64,000 bases of DNA from Streptomyces sp. HD (GTDB taxonomy: Bacteria > Actinomycetota > Actinomycetes > Streptomycetales > Streptomycetaceae), in contig NZ_JAQMYP010000008.1 of the NCBI RefSeq assembly GCF_028369295.1, forward strand, positions 1 through 64,000, in the 5' to 3' direction. Positions 8,049 to 18,922 of this stretch are shown piece after piece (the stretch's first letter is position 1; every line of letters starts with the position of its first letter). Position numbers and translations under genes: made by a program. Below the pieces are notes generated by a model. It was given only the letters and a program-made list of their open reading frames with translations. It was not told the origin of the DNA and did not search any database.

Positions 8049-8908
8049 TGTGGGGGGCCTGCCATCTTTTCGAGCCGGGCGATACGGTCCGCCATCGGCG
8101 GGTGTGTAGAGAACATTCTGGACAACCCCTGACCCGGGCGGAAGGGGTTCGCGATCATCATGTGACTGGCGGTCTCGATGCGGGGCTCGGGGGGCAGCGG
8201 CAGCTGCTTGGTGCCGAGTTCGAGCTTGCGCAGCGCACTGGCGAGCGCGAGCGGGTCGCCGGTGAGCTGGGCTCCGGACGCGTCGGCCTCGTACTCCCGG
8301 GAGCGGCTGATGGCCAGCTGGATGAGTGTGGCGGCCAGCGGGCCCAGGATCATGATCAGCAGCAGGCCGAGGATGCCGGGGCCCTCGTCGTCGTCGGAGC
8401 GGCCGATCGGGATCAGCCAGGCGAAGTTGACCAGGAACATGATCACCGAGGCGAGGGCTCCGGCGACCGACGAGATCAGGATGTCGCGGTTGTAGACGTG
8501 GCTGAGTTCGTGACCGATGACGGCGCGCAGTTCGCGCTCGTCGAGGATGCGCAGGATTCCTTCGGTGCAGCACACGGCGGCATTGCGCGGGTTGCGGCCG
8601 GTCGCGAACGCGTTCGGCGCCTCCGTCGGGGAGATGTACAGGCGGGGCATGGGCTGGCGGGCCTGCGTGGAGAGCTCGCGGACCATGCGGTACAGCGCCG
8701 GGGCCTCGAACTCACTGACCGGGCGGGCCCGCATCGCGCGCAGCGCCAGCTTGTCGCTGTTCCAGTACGCGTACGCGTTCGTACCCAGCGCGATCAGGAC
8801 CGCGACAACGAGCCCCATGCGGCCGAAGAAGCTGCCGATGACGATGATGAGTGCGGACAGTCCCCCGAGGAGGACTGCGGTCCTGAGCCCGTTGTGCCGG
8901 CGGTGCAC
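8045..8908 (-). CDS. htpX: Membrane zinc metalloprotease HtpX
   Basis: A 287-residue M48 protease. Two N-terminal membrane segments (residues about 10-30 and 32-50) precede the cytosolic catalytic part. The zinc site is HELSH in [13 protein letters not shown], with a downstream EYEADA motif supplying the third ligand, and two more membrane segments between them. HtpX degrades damaged membrane proteins. [17 protein letters not shown] sequence is present as [15 protein letters not shown] ([13 protein letters not shown]). The full family length is preserved, with ATG at 8906-8908. It is first in a two-gene operon with the YccF gene. Confidence 0.95.
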   Translation of the reverse strand: MHRRHNGLRTAVLLGGLSALIIVIGSFFGRMGLVVAVLIALGTNAYAYWNSDKLALRAMRARPVSEFEAPALYRMVRELSTQARQPMPRLYISPTEAPNAFATGRNPRNAAVCCTEGILRILDERELRAVIGHELSHVYNRDILISSVAGALASVIMFLVNFAWLIPIGRSDDDEGPGILGLLLIMILGPLAATLIQLAISRSREYEADASGAQLTGDPLALASALRKLELGTKQLPLPPEPRIETASHMMIANPFRPGQGLSRMFSTHPPMADRIARLEKMAGPPQ

Positions 8909-9082
8909 GGTACGCCCTCCAAGTGGTGCGGCAGGGGAACCCTTTGCTGCTCGATCTGCGGTGCCACTGGTGCCGTGGTGTCACGTCCAGTGGACCCTTC
9001 CGTACTGGTCAACGCCAGGCGAGGGCCACGGGTTCCCTTGTCCGTACGGCGGCGGGCATGGGCCGTCCGGGTGAAGGCTCCG

Positions 9083-9121
9083 GCACGCGCGTGGGGCGTG
9101 GGGTGCTCCACACGCGCGTGC
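9083..9121 (-). terminator. Terminator of the second nuo operon
   Basis: A perfect 11-bp inverted repeat GCACGCGCGTG / CACGCGCGTGC (9083-9093 with 9111-9121) just past the nuoN stop. The 17-nt loop can pair further. Its position fits termination of the minus-strand ten-gene operon before htpX. Confidence 0.75.
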
Positions 9122-9136
9122 GGAATGCGCCAGGGC

Positions 9137-10660
9137 TCAGAAAAGCCCGGTGTCGGCGAAGCGCAGGATCAGCTGGGGCGCTCCCGACAGGACGATGCCG
9201 AGCACGCCGGTGAGAGCCATCGTGGCCGTCACGGGGGCGGGCAGGAGGTGCTTGACGGGCTCGCCCTCGGGAGCGCGGAACAGCAGGGCCGTCCACTGGA
9301 GGTAGTAGAACAGCGCGATCACGACGTTGACGGCCATGACCACGGCCAGCCAGCCGAGGCCCGCGTCGACGGCTGCCGAGAAAACGGTGACCTTGGCGAA
9401 CAGGCCGATGATGCCCGGCGGGAGTCCGGCGAGGCAGAGCAGGAAGAAGGCCAGGATCAGGGCGGACAGCGGGTTGCGCGCGTACAGACCGCGGTAGTCG
9501 CTGACGCGGTTGAGCGGCTTTGTACGGCCGACCAGTGCGGCCACCGCGAAGGCGCCGAGGTTCACGGCGGCGTACATGAGGGCGTAGGCGACGGTGGAGC
9601 CGATGGACCGCTCGGGGTCGTCGGAGTACGCGGCGGCGGCGATCGGCACCAGGAGGTAGCCGGCCTGGCCGACGGAGGACCAGGCGAGCAGACGTACCGC
9701 GCTGTACGCGCGCGTGGCCTGCTGGCGCAGGGCGCCGACGTTGCCGACGGTCATGGTGAGGGCGGCGAGCGCCGCGAGGGCGGGGCCCCAGACGTCGGCG
9801 TAGGAGGGGAGGGCGATGATCGTGATGAGGATCAGGCCGGTGAAGCCGACCGCCTTGCCGACGACCGACAGATAGGCGGCGACCGGCAGGGGCGCACCCA
9901 CATAGGTGTCCGGCACCCAGAAATGGAAGGGCACGGCGGCCGTCTTGAAGGCGAAGCCGATCAGGGTGAGGACGACTCCGGTCTGGGTGAGGATCTGAAG
10001 CTGCGCGTCGACGTTCTGGATCCGCTCGGCGATCCGGGTGAGGTAGAGGGTGCCCGTGGCGGCGTACACGAAGCTGATGCCCATGAGGCTGACCGCGGTC
10101 GCGGTGACCGAGGACAGGAAGAACTTCAGGGCCGCTTCGGAGGACTTGCGGTCGCCGTGGCGCAGGCCGACCAGCGCGAAGGCGGGGAGCGAGGCGACTT
10201 CGAGGGCGACGATGAGCGTTGCCAGGTCCCGGGAGGCGGGCAGGAGGGCGGCTCCGGCTGCGGAGGAGAGCAGCAGGAACCAGAACTCCCCTTCGGGCAG
10301 TTCCTTCTTGGCGTCCCTGAGGGCGGTGACCGACAGAAGGGCCGCGAGGAGGGCGCCGCCGAGAACCAGGAACTGGATGACGAGGGTGAAGCGGTCGGCG
10401 GTGTAGCTGCAGGTGCCGGGGTCACCGGAGAGGCAGAAGGTGGAGCGGTCGCCGTCCAGGAGGGGCAGCAGCAGGAGCGCCGAGGCTGCCAGGCCGGCCA
10501 CGGACACCCAGCCGAGCAGGGCTTTCCTGCTCTCTGCCAGGAACAGGTCGGCGACGAGGACCACGAGCGCGACGACCGCCGCGACGGTGGGCGGCGCGAT
10601 GGCGAGCCAGTCGACGGACTGGACCAGCGACTCGGCCAGGGGCTGGGCCAGGGAGCTCAT
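9137..10660 (-). CDS. nuoN: NADH-quinone oxidoreductase subunit N, second copy
   Basis: A 507-residue antiporter-like membrane subunit of a complex I-type enzyme, with about 14 hydrophobic segments. Signature stretches are VPFHFWVPDTYVGAPLPVAAYLSVVGKAVGF with the buried Lys, and the DYRGLYARNPLSALILAFFLLCLAGLPPGIIGLFAK region. It is last in the operon; its ATG overlaps the nuoM stop as ATGA, and GGAGG lies just upstream. It is a paralogue of the 549-residue NuoN at 55777-57426 and clearly diverged from it, so this is not a recent duplication. Confidence 0.93.
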   Translation of the reverse strand: MSSLAQPLAESLVQSVDWLAIAPPTVAAVVALVVLVADLFLAESRKALLGWVSVAGLAASALLLLPLLDGDRSTFCLSGDPGTCSYTADRFTLVIQFLVLGGALLAALLSVTALRDAKKELPEGEFWFLLLSSAAGAALLPASRDLATLIVALEVASLPAFALVGLRHGDRKSSEAALKFFLSSVTATAVSLMGISFVYAATGTLYLTRIAERIQNVDAQLQILTQTGVVLTLIGFAFKTAAVPFHFWVPDTYVGAPLPVAAYLSVVGKAVGFTGLILITIIALPSYADVWGPALAALAALTMTVGNVGALRQQATRAYSAVRLLAWSSVGQAGYLLVPIAAAAYSDDPERSIGSTVAYALMYAAVNLGAFAVAALVGRTKPLNRVSDYRGLYARNPLSALILAFFLLCLAGLPPGIIGLFAKVTVFSAAVDAGLGWLAVVMAVNVVIALFYYLQWTALLFRAPEGEPVKHLLPAPVTATMALTGVLGIVLSGAPQLILRFADTGLF

Positions 10661-12231
10661 CGGGTGCCTCCTGCGAGGAGCTGCTGCACGGCCGGGTCGG
10701 TGAGGCCGAGGAGGGTCTTCGGCCACAGTCCGGCGACGACGGTGAGGGCGACGAGCGGGGTCCAGGCCGCGAACTCGTAGCTCTGGACATCGGTGAGCCT
10801 CGGGGCTTCCTGCGGTACGGCGCCCATACACACGCGGCGGACCACGACGAGCAGGTACGCGGCGGTGAGCAGGGTGCCGAAGGCGCCGATCGTCATGAAG
10901 GTGAGGAAGGCCGGGCGGCTGAGGCCGGCGGCGGGCTCGAACGCGCCGAACAGTGCGAGCATCTCGCCCCAGAACCCGGCGAGGCCCGGCAGCCCGAGCG
11001 AGGCGACCGCGGCGAAGGCGAGCAGGCCGCCGAGGCGCGGAGCCTTGCCGTACAGCGCGGCGCCGGTCTGCTCGGCGAGCGCGTCGAGGTCGGTCGTGCC
11101 GGTACGGTCCTTCAGCGCGCCGACCAGGAAGAACAGCAGGCCGGTGATGAGGCCGTGGGCGATGTTGGCGAACAGGGCGCCGTTCACGCCGGTCGGGGTC
11201 ATCGTGGCGATGCCGAGCAGGACGAAGCCCATGTGGCCGACGGAGGAGTAGGCGATGAGGCGCTTGAGGTCGCCCTTCGCACCCCGCTTGGCGAGGGCGA
11301 GGCAGGCCAGGGATCCGTAGATGATCCCGACGACGGCGAAGGCGGCGAGATACGGCGCGAAGTCGGCGAAGCCGTCGGGGGTGATCGGCAGCAGGATGCG
11401 GACGAACCCGTACGTGCCCATCTTCAGCAGGACGCCGGCCAGCAGGACCGAGCCGACGGTCGGCGCGGCGGTGTGGGCGTCGGGCAGCCAGCTGTGCAGC
11501 GGCCACATCGGCGTCTTGACCGCGAGCCCGAGCCCGATCGCCAAAACGGCGATGACCTGCACGGATGCGGTCAGTGACCGGCCGTTGTCAGTGGCGAGTG
11601 CCACCATGTCGAATGTGCCCGCCTTGATTCCGATCAGGAGCAGGCCGAGGAGCATGACCACGGAGCCGAGCAGCGTGTACAGGATGAATTTCCAGGCGGC
11701 CGCGGCCCGGCCCTCACCGCCCCAGCGGGCGATGAGGAAGTACATCGGGATCAGGACCATCTCGAAGGCGAGGAAGAACAGCAGCAGGTCGAGGACGGCG
11801 AAGGTGGCGAGGGTGCCGGACTCCAGGACGAGCAGCAGTGCGACGAAGGCCTTCGGGGTCGGGCCCGAGGGCATCTTGAAGTACGAGTAGAGCGCGCAGA
11901 GGAAGGTCAGCAGCGCGGTCAGGACGACAAGGGGGAGGGAGATGCCGTCGATGCCGAGGTGGATGCGCACGTCTAGTGCGGGGATCCAGCTGATGTCCGT
12001 GCTGGCCTGCATCTTCGACGGCTGGTCGTGGTCGAAGCCGAGCGCGAGGACGATCGCCGCGATGAGGACCGCACCGGTGACGGTTACGCCGTGCCGGAGC
12101 ACCGCCTGTTCGGGCGACTTCCCCTTCAGCCCGGGCGGGGCGGGCAGAAGAGCGGCGGCGGCGCCGAGGAGCGGGCCGACGACGACGAACGCCAGAAGGA
12201 ACTGCATCACGGACTCGTTGATATCGATCAC
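10657..12231 (-). CDS. nuoM: NADH-quinone oxidoreductase subunit M, second copy
   Basis: A 524-residue proton-channel subunit. Family signatures include LLFFLAFEMVLIPMYFLIARWGGEGR (with the conserved Glu in TM5), VKTPMWPLHSWLPDAHTAAPTVGSVLLAGVLLKMGTYGF, and KRLIAYSSVGHMGFVLLGI. These carry the key membrane Lys/Glu residues used for proton pumping, so the subunit looks functional. It follows nuoL after 6 bases and overlaps nuoN. The N-terminus here (MIDINESVMQFLLAF) is distinct from the other NuoM. Confidence 0.94.
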   Translation of the reverse strand: MIDINESVMQFLLAFVVVGPLLGAAAALLPAPPGLKGKSPEQAVLRHGVTVTGAVLIAAIVLALGFDHDQPSKMQASTDISWIPALDVRIHLGIDGISLPLVVLTALLTFLCALYSYFKMPSGPTPKAFVALLLVLESGTLATFAVLDLLLFFLAFEMVLIPMYFLIARWGGEGRAAAAWKFILYTLLGSVVMLLGLLLIGIKAGTFDMVALATDNGRSLTASVQVIAVLAIGLGLAVKTPMWPLHSWLPDAHTAAPTVGSVLLAGVLLKMGTYGFVRILLPITPDGFADFAPYLAAFAVVGIIYGSLACLALAKRGAKGDLKRLIAYSSVGHMGFVLLGIATMTPTGVNGALFANIAHGLITGLLFFLVGALKDRTGTTDLDALAEQTGAALYGKAPRLGGLLAFAAVASLGLPGLAGFWGEMLALFGAFEPAAGLSRPAFLTFMTIGAFGTLLTAAYLLVVVRRVCMGAVPQEAPRLTDVQSYEFAAWTPLVALTVVAGLWPKTLLGLTDPAVQQLLAGGTR

Positions 12232-12237
12232 GCCTGC

Positions 12238-14232
12238 TCACGCTCCCGTGGCGACAAGGACGGCGGCGACCGCGAGGACGACGGTGCCGGCGAGCAGCGC
12301 GCTCACATAGGTCTGCACGTTGCCGGTCTGGGCGCGCCGTACGGCGATGCCTAGCCAGCGGGGTAGAGCCCCCGCGCCTCGTACATAGGTGTCGACGACT
12401 TCGCGGTCGAGGAACCTGACGAGACTCGCGCCGCCCTGCACCGGGCGGACGAACAACGTCCGGTACACGGCGTCGAGGTGGAAGCCGACGGCCGCGTGCC
12501 GGTGCAGCGGGCCGAGCAGCAGTCGGCCGGGGTCCGACGGGTCCGGTGCGTAGGCCACCCCCCCGTATGCGGGCGCGTGGCTGGCGATGGCCTCGGCCTC
12601 GACCTTGGCGGCGTCGCCCTCGGGGTGGGCCGCGACAGCGCCCAGCGGGACACGGGCGGCGAGCGCGGTGGTGTGGCGCCAGGCGGCGTAGGTGACGATG
12701 CCTCCGACGAGGGCCACGCCGGTGCCGAGCACGGATGTGGTGAGGGTCGGGGTGAGGTCGCGGCCGTCGAACCAGTCGGGGAGCACGGGGTAGGCGAGCG
12801 CTCCGACGGCGAGGGACGGCACGGCGAGCACCCACAGCACCACGGTCATCGTCAGCGGCTGCCTGCCGTGGTCGGGGGCCTCGGCGCCCCGGCCGCGGAA
12901 GGCCAGCAACCACAGGCGCATCGCGTAGGCGGCGGTGAGCAGGGCCGTGAGCAGGCCGGCGACGAGGACGAGCCAGCCCGCAGGGCCGGGGGCATGCTCG
13001 GTGTGGCCGGTGGCGACGTGTTCGGCGGCGCCGAGGACGGACTCCTTGGAGAAGAAGCCGCTGAACGGCGGGATCGCGGCGAGCGCGAGGAGCGCCACGG
13101 TCATCGTCCAGTAGGCGTCGGGGACGCGGTCGCGCAGGTGGCCCATACGGGACATGGCCGCCAGCGAGTTGGTGCCGGCGGCGTGGATGATCACGCCGGC
13201 CGCGAGGAACAGCAGCGCCTTGAAGGCGCCGTGCGAGAGGAGGTGGAAGACAGCGGCACCGCGGTCGGCGACGGCCAGGGCGCCGGTCATGTAGCCGAGC
13301 TGGCCGATTGTCGAGTAGGCGAGGACGCGCTTGATGTCGTCCTGCGCGAGCGCGGCGAGACCGGAGCCGACCATCGTGATGGCGGCCATCACGGCGAGGA
13401 CGATCATCGCGGCCTGCGAGGCCTCGAAGACCGGGAGGAGACGGGCGACGAAGTAGACACCGGCGGCGACCATCGTCGCGGCGTGGATCAGCGCGGAGAC
13501 GGGCGTCGGGCCGGCCATCGCGTCGGGGAGCCAGGTGTGCAGCGGGAACTGCGCCGACTTGCCCGCCACGCCCGCGAGGAGCAGCAGGGCGATCAGCGTC
13601 GGGTGGTCGAGCCCGCCGCTCGCGACGGTGCCGAGGACCTTCGTGATGCGGAAGGACCCGGCGTCGGTGGCCAGCGCGAACAGGCCGATGAGGAAGGGGA
13701 CGTCACCGAGCTTGGTCACCAGGAAGGCCTTGATGGAGGCGGCGCGGGCCTCCGGGGTCTCCCAGTAGTGGCCGACCAGGAAGTACGAGCAGATGCCCAT
13801 GATCTCCCAGCCGACCAGCAGCACCATCAGGTCGCCGGAGTAGACGACGAGCAGCATCGCGGAGGTGAACAGGGAGACGAGCGCGGCGTAGGAGGGGTAG
13901 CGCGGGTCGTCGCGCAGGTAGCCCGTCGAGTAGATCTGCACGCAGGTCGCGACGACACCGACGAGTACGGCGACGAGGGCGGCGAAGCCGTCGATGTACA
14001 GGGCGAGGTCGATCGGGACCGAGCCGGTGGGCGTGAGTTCGGTGGCGGCGTTGATCGCCTGGTCGCCGCCCTGGCGCACGGCGACCACCGCGGCGAACAC
14101 GAGGGACACGAGCGTCGGCAGGACGGCGAGCGGGCGGACGAAGCCGGGGGCCGTGCGGCCCAGGAGCAGGCCGGCCGCGGCGCCCAGGAACGGAAGAAGG
14201 GGGACGAGTACGGCGAGGGTGGTCGTGGTCAC
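12238..14232 (-). CDS. nuoL: NADH-quinone oxidoreductase subunit L, second copy
   Basis: A 664-residue protein, the distal antiporter-like subunit with the long lateral helix at its C-terminus. Signatures: [80 protein letters not shown] and [10 protein letters not shown]. The start is a GTG at 14230-14232 that overlaps the nuoK stop. The segment at about 515-555 ([22 protein letters not shown]) is a charged loop not typical of NuoL. The conserved pumping residues are retained. Confidence 0.94.
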   Translation of the reverse strand: MTTTTLAVLVPLLPFLGAAAGLLLGRTAPGFVRPLAVLPTLVSLVFAAVVAVRQGGDQAINAATELTPTGSVPIDLALYIDGFAALVAVLVGVVATCVQIYSTGYLRDDPRYPSYAALVSLFTSAMLLVVYSGDLMVLLVGWEIMGICSYFLVGHYWETPEARAASIKAFLVTKLGDVPFLIGLFALATDAGSFRITKVLGTVASGGLDHPTLIALLLLAGVAGKSAQFPLHTWLPDAMAGPTPVSALIHAATMVAAGVYFVARLLPVFEASQAAMIVLAVMAAITMVGSGLAALAQDDIKRVLAYSTIGQLGYMTGALAVADRGAAVFHLLSHGAFKALLFLAAGVIIHAAGTNSLAAMSRMGHLRDRVPDAYWTMTVALLALAAIPPFSGFFSKESVLGAAEHVATGHTEHAPGPAGWLVLVAGLLTALLTAAYAMRLWLLAFRGRGAEAPDHGRQPLTMTVVLWVLAVPSLAVGALAYPVLPDWFDGRDLTPTLTTSVLGTGVALVGGIVTYAAWRHTTALAARVPLGAVAAHPEGDAAKVEAEAIASHAPAYGGVAYAPDPSDPGRLLLGPLHRHAAVGFHLDAVYRTLFVRPVQGGASLVRFLDREVVDTYVRGAGALPRWLGIAVRRAQTGNVQTYVSALLAGTVVLAVAAVLVATGA

Positions 14233-14618
14233 GCGGTGGCCTCAGCCTTCTCGGCCTGCCCGGCTGTGAGGGCGTCGTGGTCGGGGCCGTCGGTTTCGTG
14301 ACCCTCGGCGGTGTCGCGGAGCTTGTCGATGTCCGAGGTGCCGCGGTTGCGGTGGACGGCGAGGACGATCGCCAGGCCGATGCCGATCTCGGCGGCGGCG
14401 ATGGTGATGGTGAACAGGGTCAGGGCCTGGCCTGAGTGCAGGGTCTCCTCGGCGGCCCTGCTGAGCCAGACGTCGAAGGCGACCAGGTTGAGGTTGACGG
14501 CGTTGAGCATCAGCTCGACCGACATCAGGACCAGGATCGCGTTGCGGCGGGCGAGTACGCCGTACAGGCCGGTGCAGAAGAGGAGAGCGGAGAGTACGGC
14601 GGGATAGGCGAGGTGCAT
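14229..14618 (-). CDS. nuoK: NADH-quinone oxidoreductase subunit K, second copy
   Basis: A 129-residue protein with three membrane helices. [23 protein letters not shown] carries the conserved membrane Glu, and [25 protein letters not shown] the second. Normal NuoK is about 100 residues; this one has an extra hydrophilic tail of about 30 residues (after [12 protein letters not shown]). It overlaps nuoL at its stop and abuts nuoJ at its start. Confidence 0.93.
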   Translation of the reverse strand: MHLAYPAVLSALLFCTGLYGVLARRNAILVLMSVELMLNAVNLNLVAFDVWLSRAAEETLHSGQALTLFTITIAAAEIGIGLAIVLAVHRNRGTSDIDKLRDTAEGHETDGPDHDALTAGQAEKAEATA

Positions 14619-15292
14619 CAGCGGGCGCCTTCCTGCTCGGCCGACTTGGTTCCCTCGACCGACCCATTTCGCCCGATCGGGTGATTGCGGGAATCGGGGA
14701 CGGATGGGGAACTCCCGGGCACGGCTCGGGAGTTCACCGGGGGAGAGCTCGAATCGGACTTCGCCTTGCGGGACAGGACGATCGCGCCGACCAGGGCGGC
14801 GAGGAGAAGGACGGACAGGCCCTCGAAGGGGAGGACCCAGTTCTGGAACAGGCTCTCGCCGGTGGCGCGGGTGGAGCCGGCGGCAGGGCCGTCGAGGTCG
14901 ATCCAGGTCGTGCGGAAGGCGTCGACGACCACCCAGACCAGGGCGGCCGCGGCGGCGACGGCCACCGCGAGGGCTGCCCAGCGGTTGCCGGAGTCGGCGT
15001 CCGGGGAGCGGCCGATGGGGGCCTTGGTGAGCATCAGACCGAACAGAAGGAGGACGACGACGGAACCCACGTAGATGAGGACCTGCACCCAGGCGATGAA
15101 CTCCGCGGTGAGCAGGAGGTACTCGACGGCGAGGCCGCCGAGTGTGACCACCAGCCACAGGGCGGCGTGCACCAGCTGCCGGGTGGTGACGGTGACCAAA
15201 GCGGCGCCGAAGGTGACCAGGCCGACGAGGAGGAAGGCGATCTCGACGCCGGTCGGGGAGAGGAAACCGTGGCTGGCGGCGGCAGGGCTCAC
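14618..15292 (-). CDS. nuoJ: NADH-quinone oxidoreductase subunit J, second copy
   Basis: A 224-residue protein with five membrane helices; [30 protein letters not shown] and [24 protein letters not shown] are the conserved TM2-TM3 region forming the flexible pi-bulge of NuoJ. The last 45 residues are a Ser/Pro/Asn-rich hydrophilic tail. The GTG at 15290-15292 was chosen because it overlaps the nuoI TGA (GTGA) and directly precedes conserved sequence. Confidence 0.9.
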   Translation of the reverse strand: MSPAAASHGFLSPTGVEIAFLLVGLVTFGAALVTVTTRQLVHAALWLVVTLGGLAVEYLLLTAEFIAWVQVLIYVGSVVVLLLFGLMLTKAPIGRSPDADSGNRWAALAVAVAAAAALVWVVVDAFRTTWIDLDGPAAGSTRATGESLFQNWVLPFEGLSVLLLAALVGAIVLSRKAKSDSSSPPVNSRAVPGSSPSVPDSRNHPIGRNGSVEGTKSAEQEGAR

Positions 15293-15840
15293 GACTCTCC
15301 GTCCTGCGGTTCGGCCTGCGCGGCGGCCAGCTTCTCGGCGGTCTTGCGGGCGGCTGCGATCTCCTTGGGTTCCTCCGCGCCGGGATCCAAGGCGGGCGGC
15401 GCCGGGACGGTCCACATCCACTCGCGGAGCTTGTCACGTTCATGGGTGAGCTCGCGGATGTCGGTCTCGGCGTACTCGAACTCCGGGGACCAGAACAGGG
15501 CGTCGAAAGGACAGACCTCGATGCAGATACCGCAGTACATGCACAGGGAGAAGTCGATGGCGAAGCGGTCGAGGACGTTGCGGCTGCGTTCGCGGCCGCC
15601 GGGGGTCGCCGCCGGGACCGTCTCCTTGTGGGAGTCGATGTAGATGCACCAGTCCGGGCACTCCCGGGCGCACAGCATGCAGACCGTGCAGTTCTCCTCG
15701 AACAGGCCGATCACACCGCGGGTGCGGGGCGGGAGGTCGGGCTGGACGTCCGGGTACTGCGCGGTGACGGACCTCTTCGTCATCGTGCGGAGGGTGACGG
15801 CCAGGCCCTTGGCCAGGCCACTTCCAGGGATGGGGGCCAT
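15289..15840 (-). CDS. nuoI: NADH-quinone oxidoreductase subunit I, second copy (two 4Fe-4S clusters)
   Basis: A 183-residue ferredoxin-like subunit that carries clusters N6a/N6b leading electrons to N2 in NuoB. Both motifs are complete: [15 protein letters not shown] and [15 protein letters not shown]. The C-terminal 45 residues are Glu/Ala-rich. Since the operon lacks NuoEFG, this subunit would be the natural electron entry point of the complex. Spacing to nuoH is 2 bases and the stop overlaps nuoJ. Confidence 0.94.
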   Translation of the reverse strand: MAPIPGSGLAKGLAVTLRTMTKRSVTAQYPDVQPDLPPRTRGVIGLFEENCTVCMLCARECPDWCIYIDSHKETVPAATPGGRERSRNVLDRFAIDFSLCMYCGICIEVCPFDALFWSPEFEYAETDIRELTHERDKLREWMWTVPAPPALDPGAEEPKEIAAARKTAEKLAAAQAEPQDGES

Positions 15841-15842
15841 GG

Positions 15843-16811
15843 TTACTGGATCACCACCTTGACGACGCCGGTGAGGGCGATCTGGGCGAGGGAAAGGGGG
15901 ACGAGGAGGGTCCAGGAGAGCTTCTGGAGCTGGTCCTCACGCAGGCGGGGATAGGTGACGCGGAGCCAGATCACGATGAAGGCGAGGACGGCCGTCTTCA
16001 GCAGGGTCCAGACCCAGCCGAGTCCGTCGGCGCCCCAGGGACCGTGCCAGCCGCCCAGGAAGAGGACGGTGGTCAGGCCGCACAGGACGACGATTCCGGC
16101 GTATTCGGCGAGGAGGAAGAGCGCGAAGCGGAGACCGGTGTACTCGGTATAGGCGCCGAAGATGATCTCCGAGTCGGCGACGGGCATGTCGAAGGGCGGG
16201 CGCTGGAGTTCGGCCAGGCCGGCCACGAAGAAGACGATCGCGCCGACGATCTGCCAGGGCAGCCACCACCACTCGAACGCGTCGAGGATGCCGGGGAGGG
16301 AGACGGTGCCGGCCGCCATCGCGACGGAGGCGGCGGTCAGCAGCATGGGGAGTTCGTAGGCGAGGAGCTGGGCGGCGGTGCGCAGGCCGCCGAGGAGGGA
16401 GAACTTGTTGGCGGAGGCCCAGCCGGCCATGAGTGCGCCGAGGACGCCGACGCCCATGACGGCGAGCACGAAGAAGACGCCCGCGTCGATGACCTCGCCG
16501 ACCGCGCCCTCGCTCGGGCCGATGGGGATGGCGAGGAGGACGAGCAGATACGGGAGGAGGGCGACGGCGGGGGCGAGCTGGAAGATACGGCGGTCCGCGC
16601 CGGCCGGGACGATGTCTTCCTTCTGCGCGAACTTCACACCGTCGGCGACCAGTTGGGCCCAGCCGTGGAAACCGCCGGCGTACATCGGGCCGAGACGGCC
16701 CTGCATATGGGCCATCACCTTGTGCTCGGTCTGGCCGATGATCAGGGGGAACGTGAGGAAGACGACGAAGACGATCAGGAGTCGCAGGGTGACGTCGAGC
16801 GCGTCGTTCAC
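15843..16811 (-). CDS. nuoH: NADH-quinone oxidoreductase subunit H, second copy
   Basis: A 322-residue membrane subunit that forms the quinone tunnel with NuoB and NuoD. Signatures: [70 protein letters not shown], and the C-terminal [18 protein letters not shown]. It is shorter than the other NuoH in this window, which has a long C-terminal extension. ATG at 16809-16811 overlaps the nuoC stop. Confidence 0.94.
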   Translation of the reverse strand: MNDALDVTLRLLIVFVVFLTFPLIIGQTEHKVMAHMQGRLGPMYAGGFHGWAQLVADGVKFAQKEDIVPAGADRRIFQLAPAVALLPYLLVLLAIPIGPSEGAVGEVIDAGVFFVLAVMGVGVLGALMAGWASANKFSLLGGLRTAAQLLAYELPMLLTAASVAMAAGTVSLPGILDAFEWWWLPWQIVGAIVFFVAGLAELQRPPFDMPVADSEIIFGAYTEYTGLRFALFLLAEYAGIVVLCGLTTVLFLGGWHGPWGADGLGWVWTLLKTAVLAFIVIWLRVTYPRLREDQLQKLSWTLLVPLSLAQIALTGVVKVVIQ

Positions 16812-18922
16812 TGCGGGCCTCCTGCGGGGTCGGTGCGGTCGCCGGTGGGTTCTGCGGGATCTCCGGCTTCGGGGGTGCCCGCGGGGTCGGACGGGCCGGG
16901 CTCGGGGGTGGGTACGGCCCCGGGCTCTTGCTGAGGTTCGGCGTCCTCGCCGCCGGTTGCGGGAGGCTCGTCGGGAGTGACGACCGGCTCGGCCTTCGGC
17001 GCCTGCCCGGCGGTGGCGGTGCCTGCCTCGCCGGGGCGGGGCCCGTCGGAGCCTGCCTCGCCAGAGCCTGCCTCGCCGGGGCGGGGCCCGTCGGAGCCTG
17101 CCTCACCGGGGCGGGGCCCGTCGGAGCCTGCCTCGCCAGAGCCTGCCTCACCGGTGCCGGGCCCGTCGGAGCCTGCCTCGCCAGAGCCTGCCTCACCGGT
17201 GCCGGGCCCGTCGGAGCCTGCCTCGTCGGTGCCGGGCTTGGGCTGTGGCTCCGGGGCATCAGGCTCCGCAGAGGTCTCCGGTGCTGACTCGGCCTCGGGC
17301 TGGAGCTGGGGCTGGGGCTGGGGCTGGGGAGCCGGCTCAGCTCGTCGCTCGGGCTCCGGTTCCGGCTCGTCGAAGGCCGGGCGGGCGTGGTGCCAGGGGG
17401 CGTCCGAGCTGCGCGGGGCCCTGGTGCTGGATGCCGGGCGCTGCGACGCCGAGCCTTCGCTTGCGCTGCGCGCGCGGCGTGCGGGAGTGGCACCGGTTGC
17501 GGACGCGTTCCTGCCGTCCTCCACTCCCTCGGTCGCCGTGTCCGCCGAAGCCTCCGTCCGCTGGCTCGCCGAGCCCTCACCGGCGCTCCTCGCCCGGCGC
17601 GGCCCGGCCGTCTTTCCGGCCCCGGCCCCGGCCCCGGCCCCGGTCCCGGTTCCGGTCGCCGCCGCGCCGCTCCCCGGCTCGGACGGGTCGGCCGCCTCCG
17701 CCGAGGTCTCGGCTCCTCCAGCGGCGGTTTGGCTCACCGAACCCTCCTCCGCCGCCGTACGCGCACGGCGTGGCGCCGCACCAGCCGCAGGGGCTCCCCC
17801 TGTGGAGGCCTCCGCCTCCGCAGAAGCCCCACCTGTCGAGGCCTCCGCCTGGCTGGCCGAACCCTCGGCAGCCGAACGGGCCCGACGCGGCGCGGCACCC
17901 TCTGGTGCTCCGACCGCCGACGCCGCCTGGCTGGCCGAACCCTCCGCAGCCGAACGGGCCCGACGCGGCGCGGCACCCTCCGGTGCTCCGACCGCCGACG
18001 CCGCCTGGCTGGCCGAACCCTCCGCAGCCGAACGGGCCCGACGCGGCGCGGCACCCTCTGGTGCTCCGACCGCCGACGCCGCCTGGCTGGCCGAACCCTC
18101 CGCAGCCGAACGAGCCCGACGTGGCCCAGCCGCCGTCGGTGCTCCAGGACCCGTAGCCCCAGACGCCTCCCCGCCCGCCTGACTCGCCTGATCTGGCTGA
18201 ACCGCCTGACTCGCCGAACCCTCCGCCGCCGTACGCGCCCGCCGCACAGGGCGCTCCCCAGCAGCCCGAGCCGGACGCTCACCCGCGCCCCGAGCCGGAC
18301 GTTCGCCCGCTGCGCGCGCGGCGCCTCTGGCCGGGCGGGCCGGGGCAGGGGGGAGTTGACCCTTGAGGGGGCCCCATTCGTTGGGGTCGGGGACGCCGGG
18401 GGGCAGCATCTGGCGGCGTTTCGGTCCGCCGTGTTCGGACTCGCCGGGTTCCTTGGCGCCGGGCCAGGCCTTGGCTACGCGGGCTGCCAGGACGAAATCC
18501 TTGCGGAGGGGGTGGCCCTCGAAGTTGTCGGGGAGGAGTAGGTGGTTCAGGGCGGGGTGGTCCGAGAACACCACGCCGAACATCTCGTGTGTCTCCCGCT
18601 CGTGCCAGGCCGCGCCCGCGTAGACGCCGACCGCCGAGGGCAGCGTCGGTGCCTCGTGCGGGACCGTCGTGCGGACCAGGAGGCGTCGTAGCGGAGACAG
18701 GGCGGCGACGTGGGCGGCGACGCGGAAGCCGGTGCCCGGTTCGTCGACCGCGCTCAGCCAGTCGAAGTAGGTACAGCCCAGCTCGTCGCGGGCGGTCTGC
18801 AGCGCCGCGATCCAAGAGGTCGGGGGTACGTCGACCGTCAGGACCTCGTACGACTCCTCGGCCGTGGCCTCCGGGCCGAACAGATCCTCGACGGGGGCGG
18901 GCAGCCAGCCGGTCGTCGTCAT
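16808..18922 (-). CDS. nuoC: NuoC-type subunit with a ~510-residue repetitive tail
   Basis: A 704-residue protein. Residues 1 to about 190 are a complete 30-kDa complex I subunit, with the motif [20 protein letters not shown] and GHPLRKDF. The remaining ~510 residues have no recognisable domain: eight copies of an RRAR(S/T)A-EGSASQ motif (three inside perfect 26-residue repeats), a Gly/Ala run, a Pro/Glu/Gln segment, [20 protein letters not shown] repeats and a Pro/Glu-rich end. The first half of the tail is basic and the second acidic. The reading frame is open throughout despite the repeats. It overlaps nuoB (start) and nuoH (stop). The role of the tail is unknown. Confidence 0.9.
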   Translation of the reverse strand: MTTTGWLPAPVEDLFGPEATAEESYEVLTVDVPPTSWIAALQTARDELGCTYFDWLSAVDEPGTGFRVAAHVAALSPLRRLLVRTTVPHEAPTLPSAVGVYAGAAWHERETHEMFGVVFSDHPALNHLLLPDNFEGHPLRKDFVLAARVAKAWPGAKEPGESEHGGPKRRQMLPPGVPDPNEWGPLKGQLPPAPARPARGAARAAGERPARGAGERPARAAGERPVRRARTAAEGSASQAVQPDQASQAGGEASGATGPGAPTAAGPRRARSAAEGSASQAASAVGAPEGAAPRRARSAAEGSASQAASAVGAPEGAAPRRARSAAEGSASQAASAVGAPEGAAPRRARSAAEGSASQAEASTGGASAEAEASTGGAPAAGAAPRRARTAAEEGSVSQTAAGGAETSAEAADPSEPGSGAAATGTGTGAGAGAGAGKTAGPRRARSAGEGSASQRTEASADTATEGVEDGRNASATGATPARRARSASEGSASQRPASSTRAPRSSDAPWHHARPAFDEPEPEPERRAEPAPQPQPQPQLQPEAESAPETSAEPDAPEPQPKPGTDEAGSDGPGTGEAGSGEAGSDGPGTGEAGSGEAGSDGPRPGEAGSDGPRPGEAGSGEAGSDGPRPGEAGTATAGQAPKAEPVVTPDEPPATGGEDAEPQQEPGAVPTPEPGPSDPAGTPEAGDPAEPTGDRTDPAGGPQ
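17895..18128. repeat. Three 78-bp tandem repeats inside nuoC
   Basis: Near-identical 78-bp units begin at 17895, 17973 and 18051, each coding 26 residues of the NuoC tail ([13 protein letters not shown] plus [13 protein letters not shown]). The near identity at the DNA level implies recent expansion. Confidence 0.9.

Noticed and set aside
8102..10780. 892-codon open frame on the plus strand
   Set aside because: It is the antisense shadow of htpX and nuoN, a normal effect of high GC at third positions; composition is Gly/Arg/Asp/Glu-rich with no domain.
17895..18128. Regular 78-bp repeats considered as CRISPR or integron array
   Set aside because: Units are contiguous without spacers and lie in frame inside nuoC; they encode 26-residue repeats.
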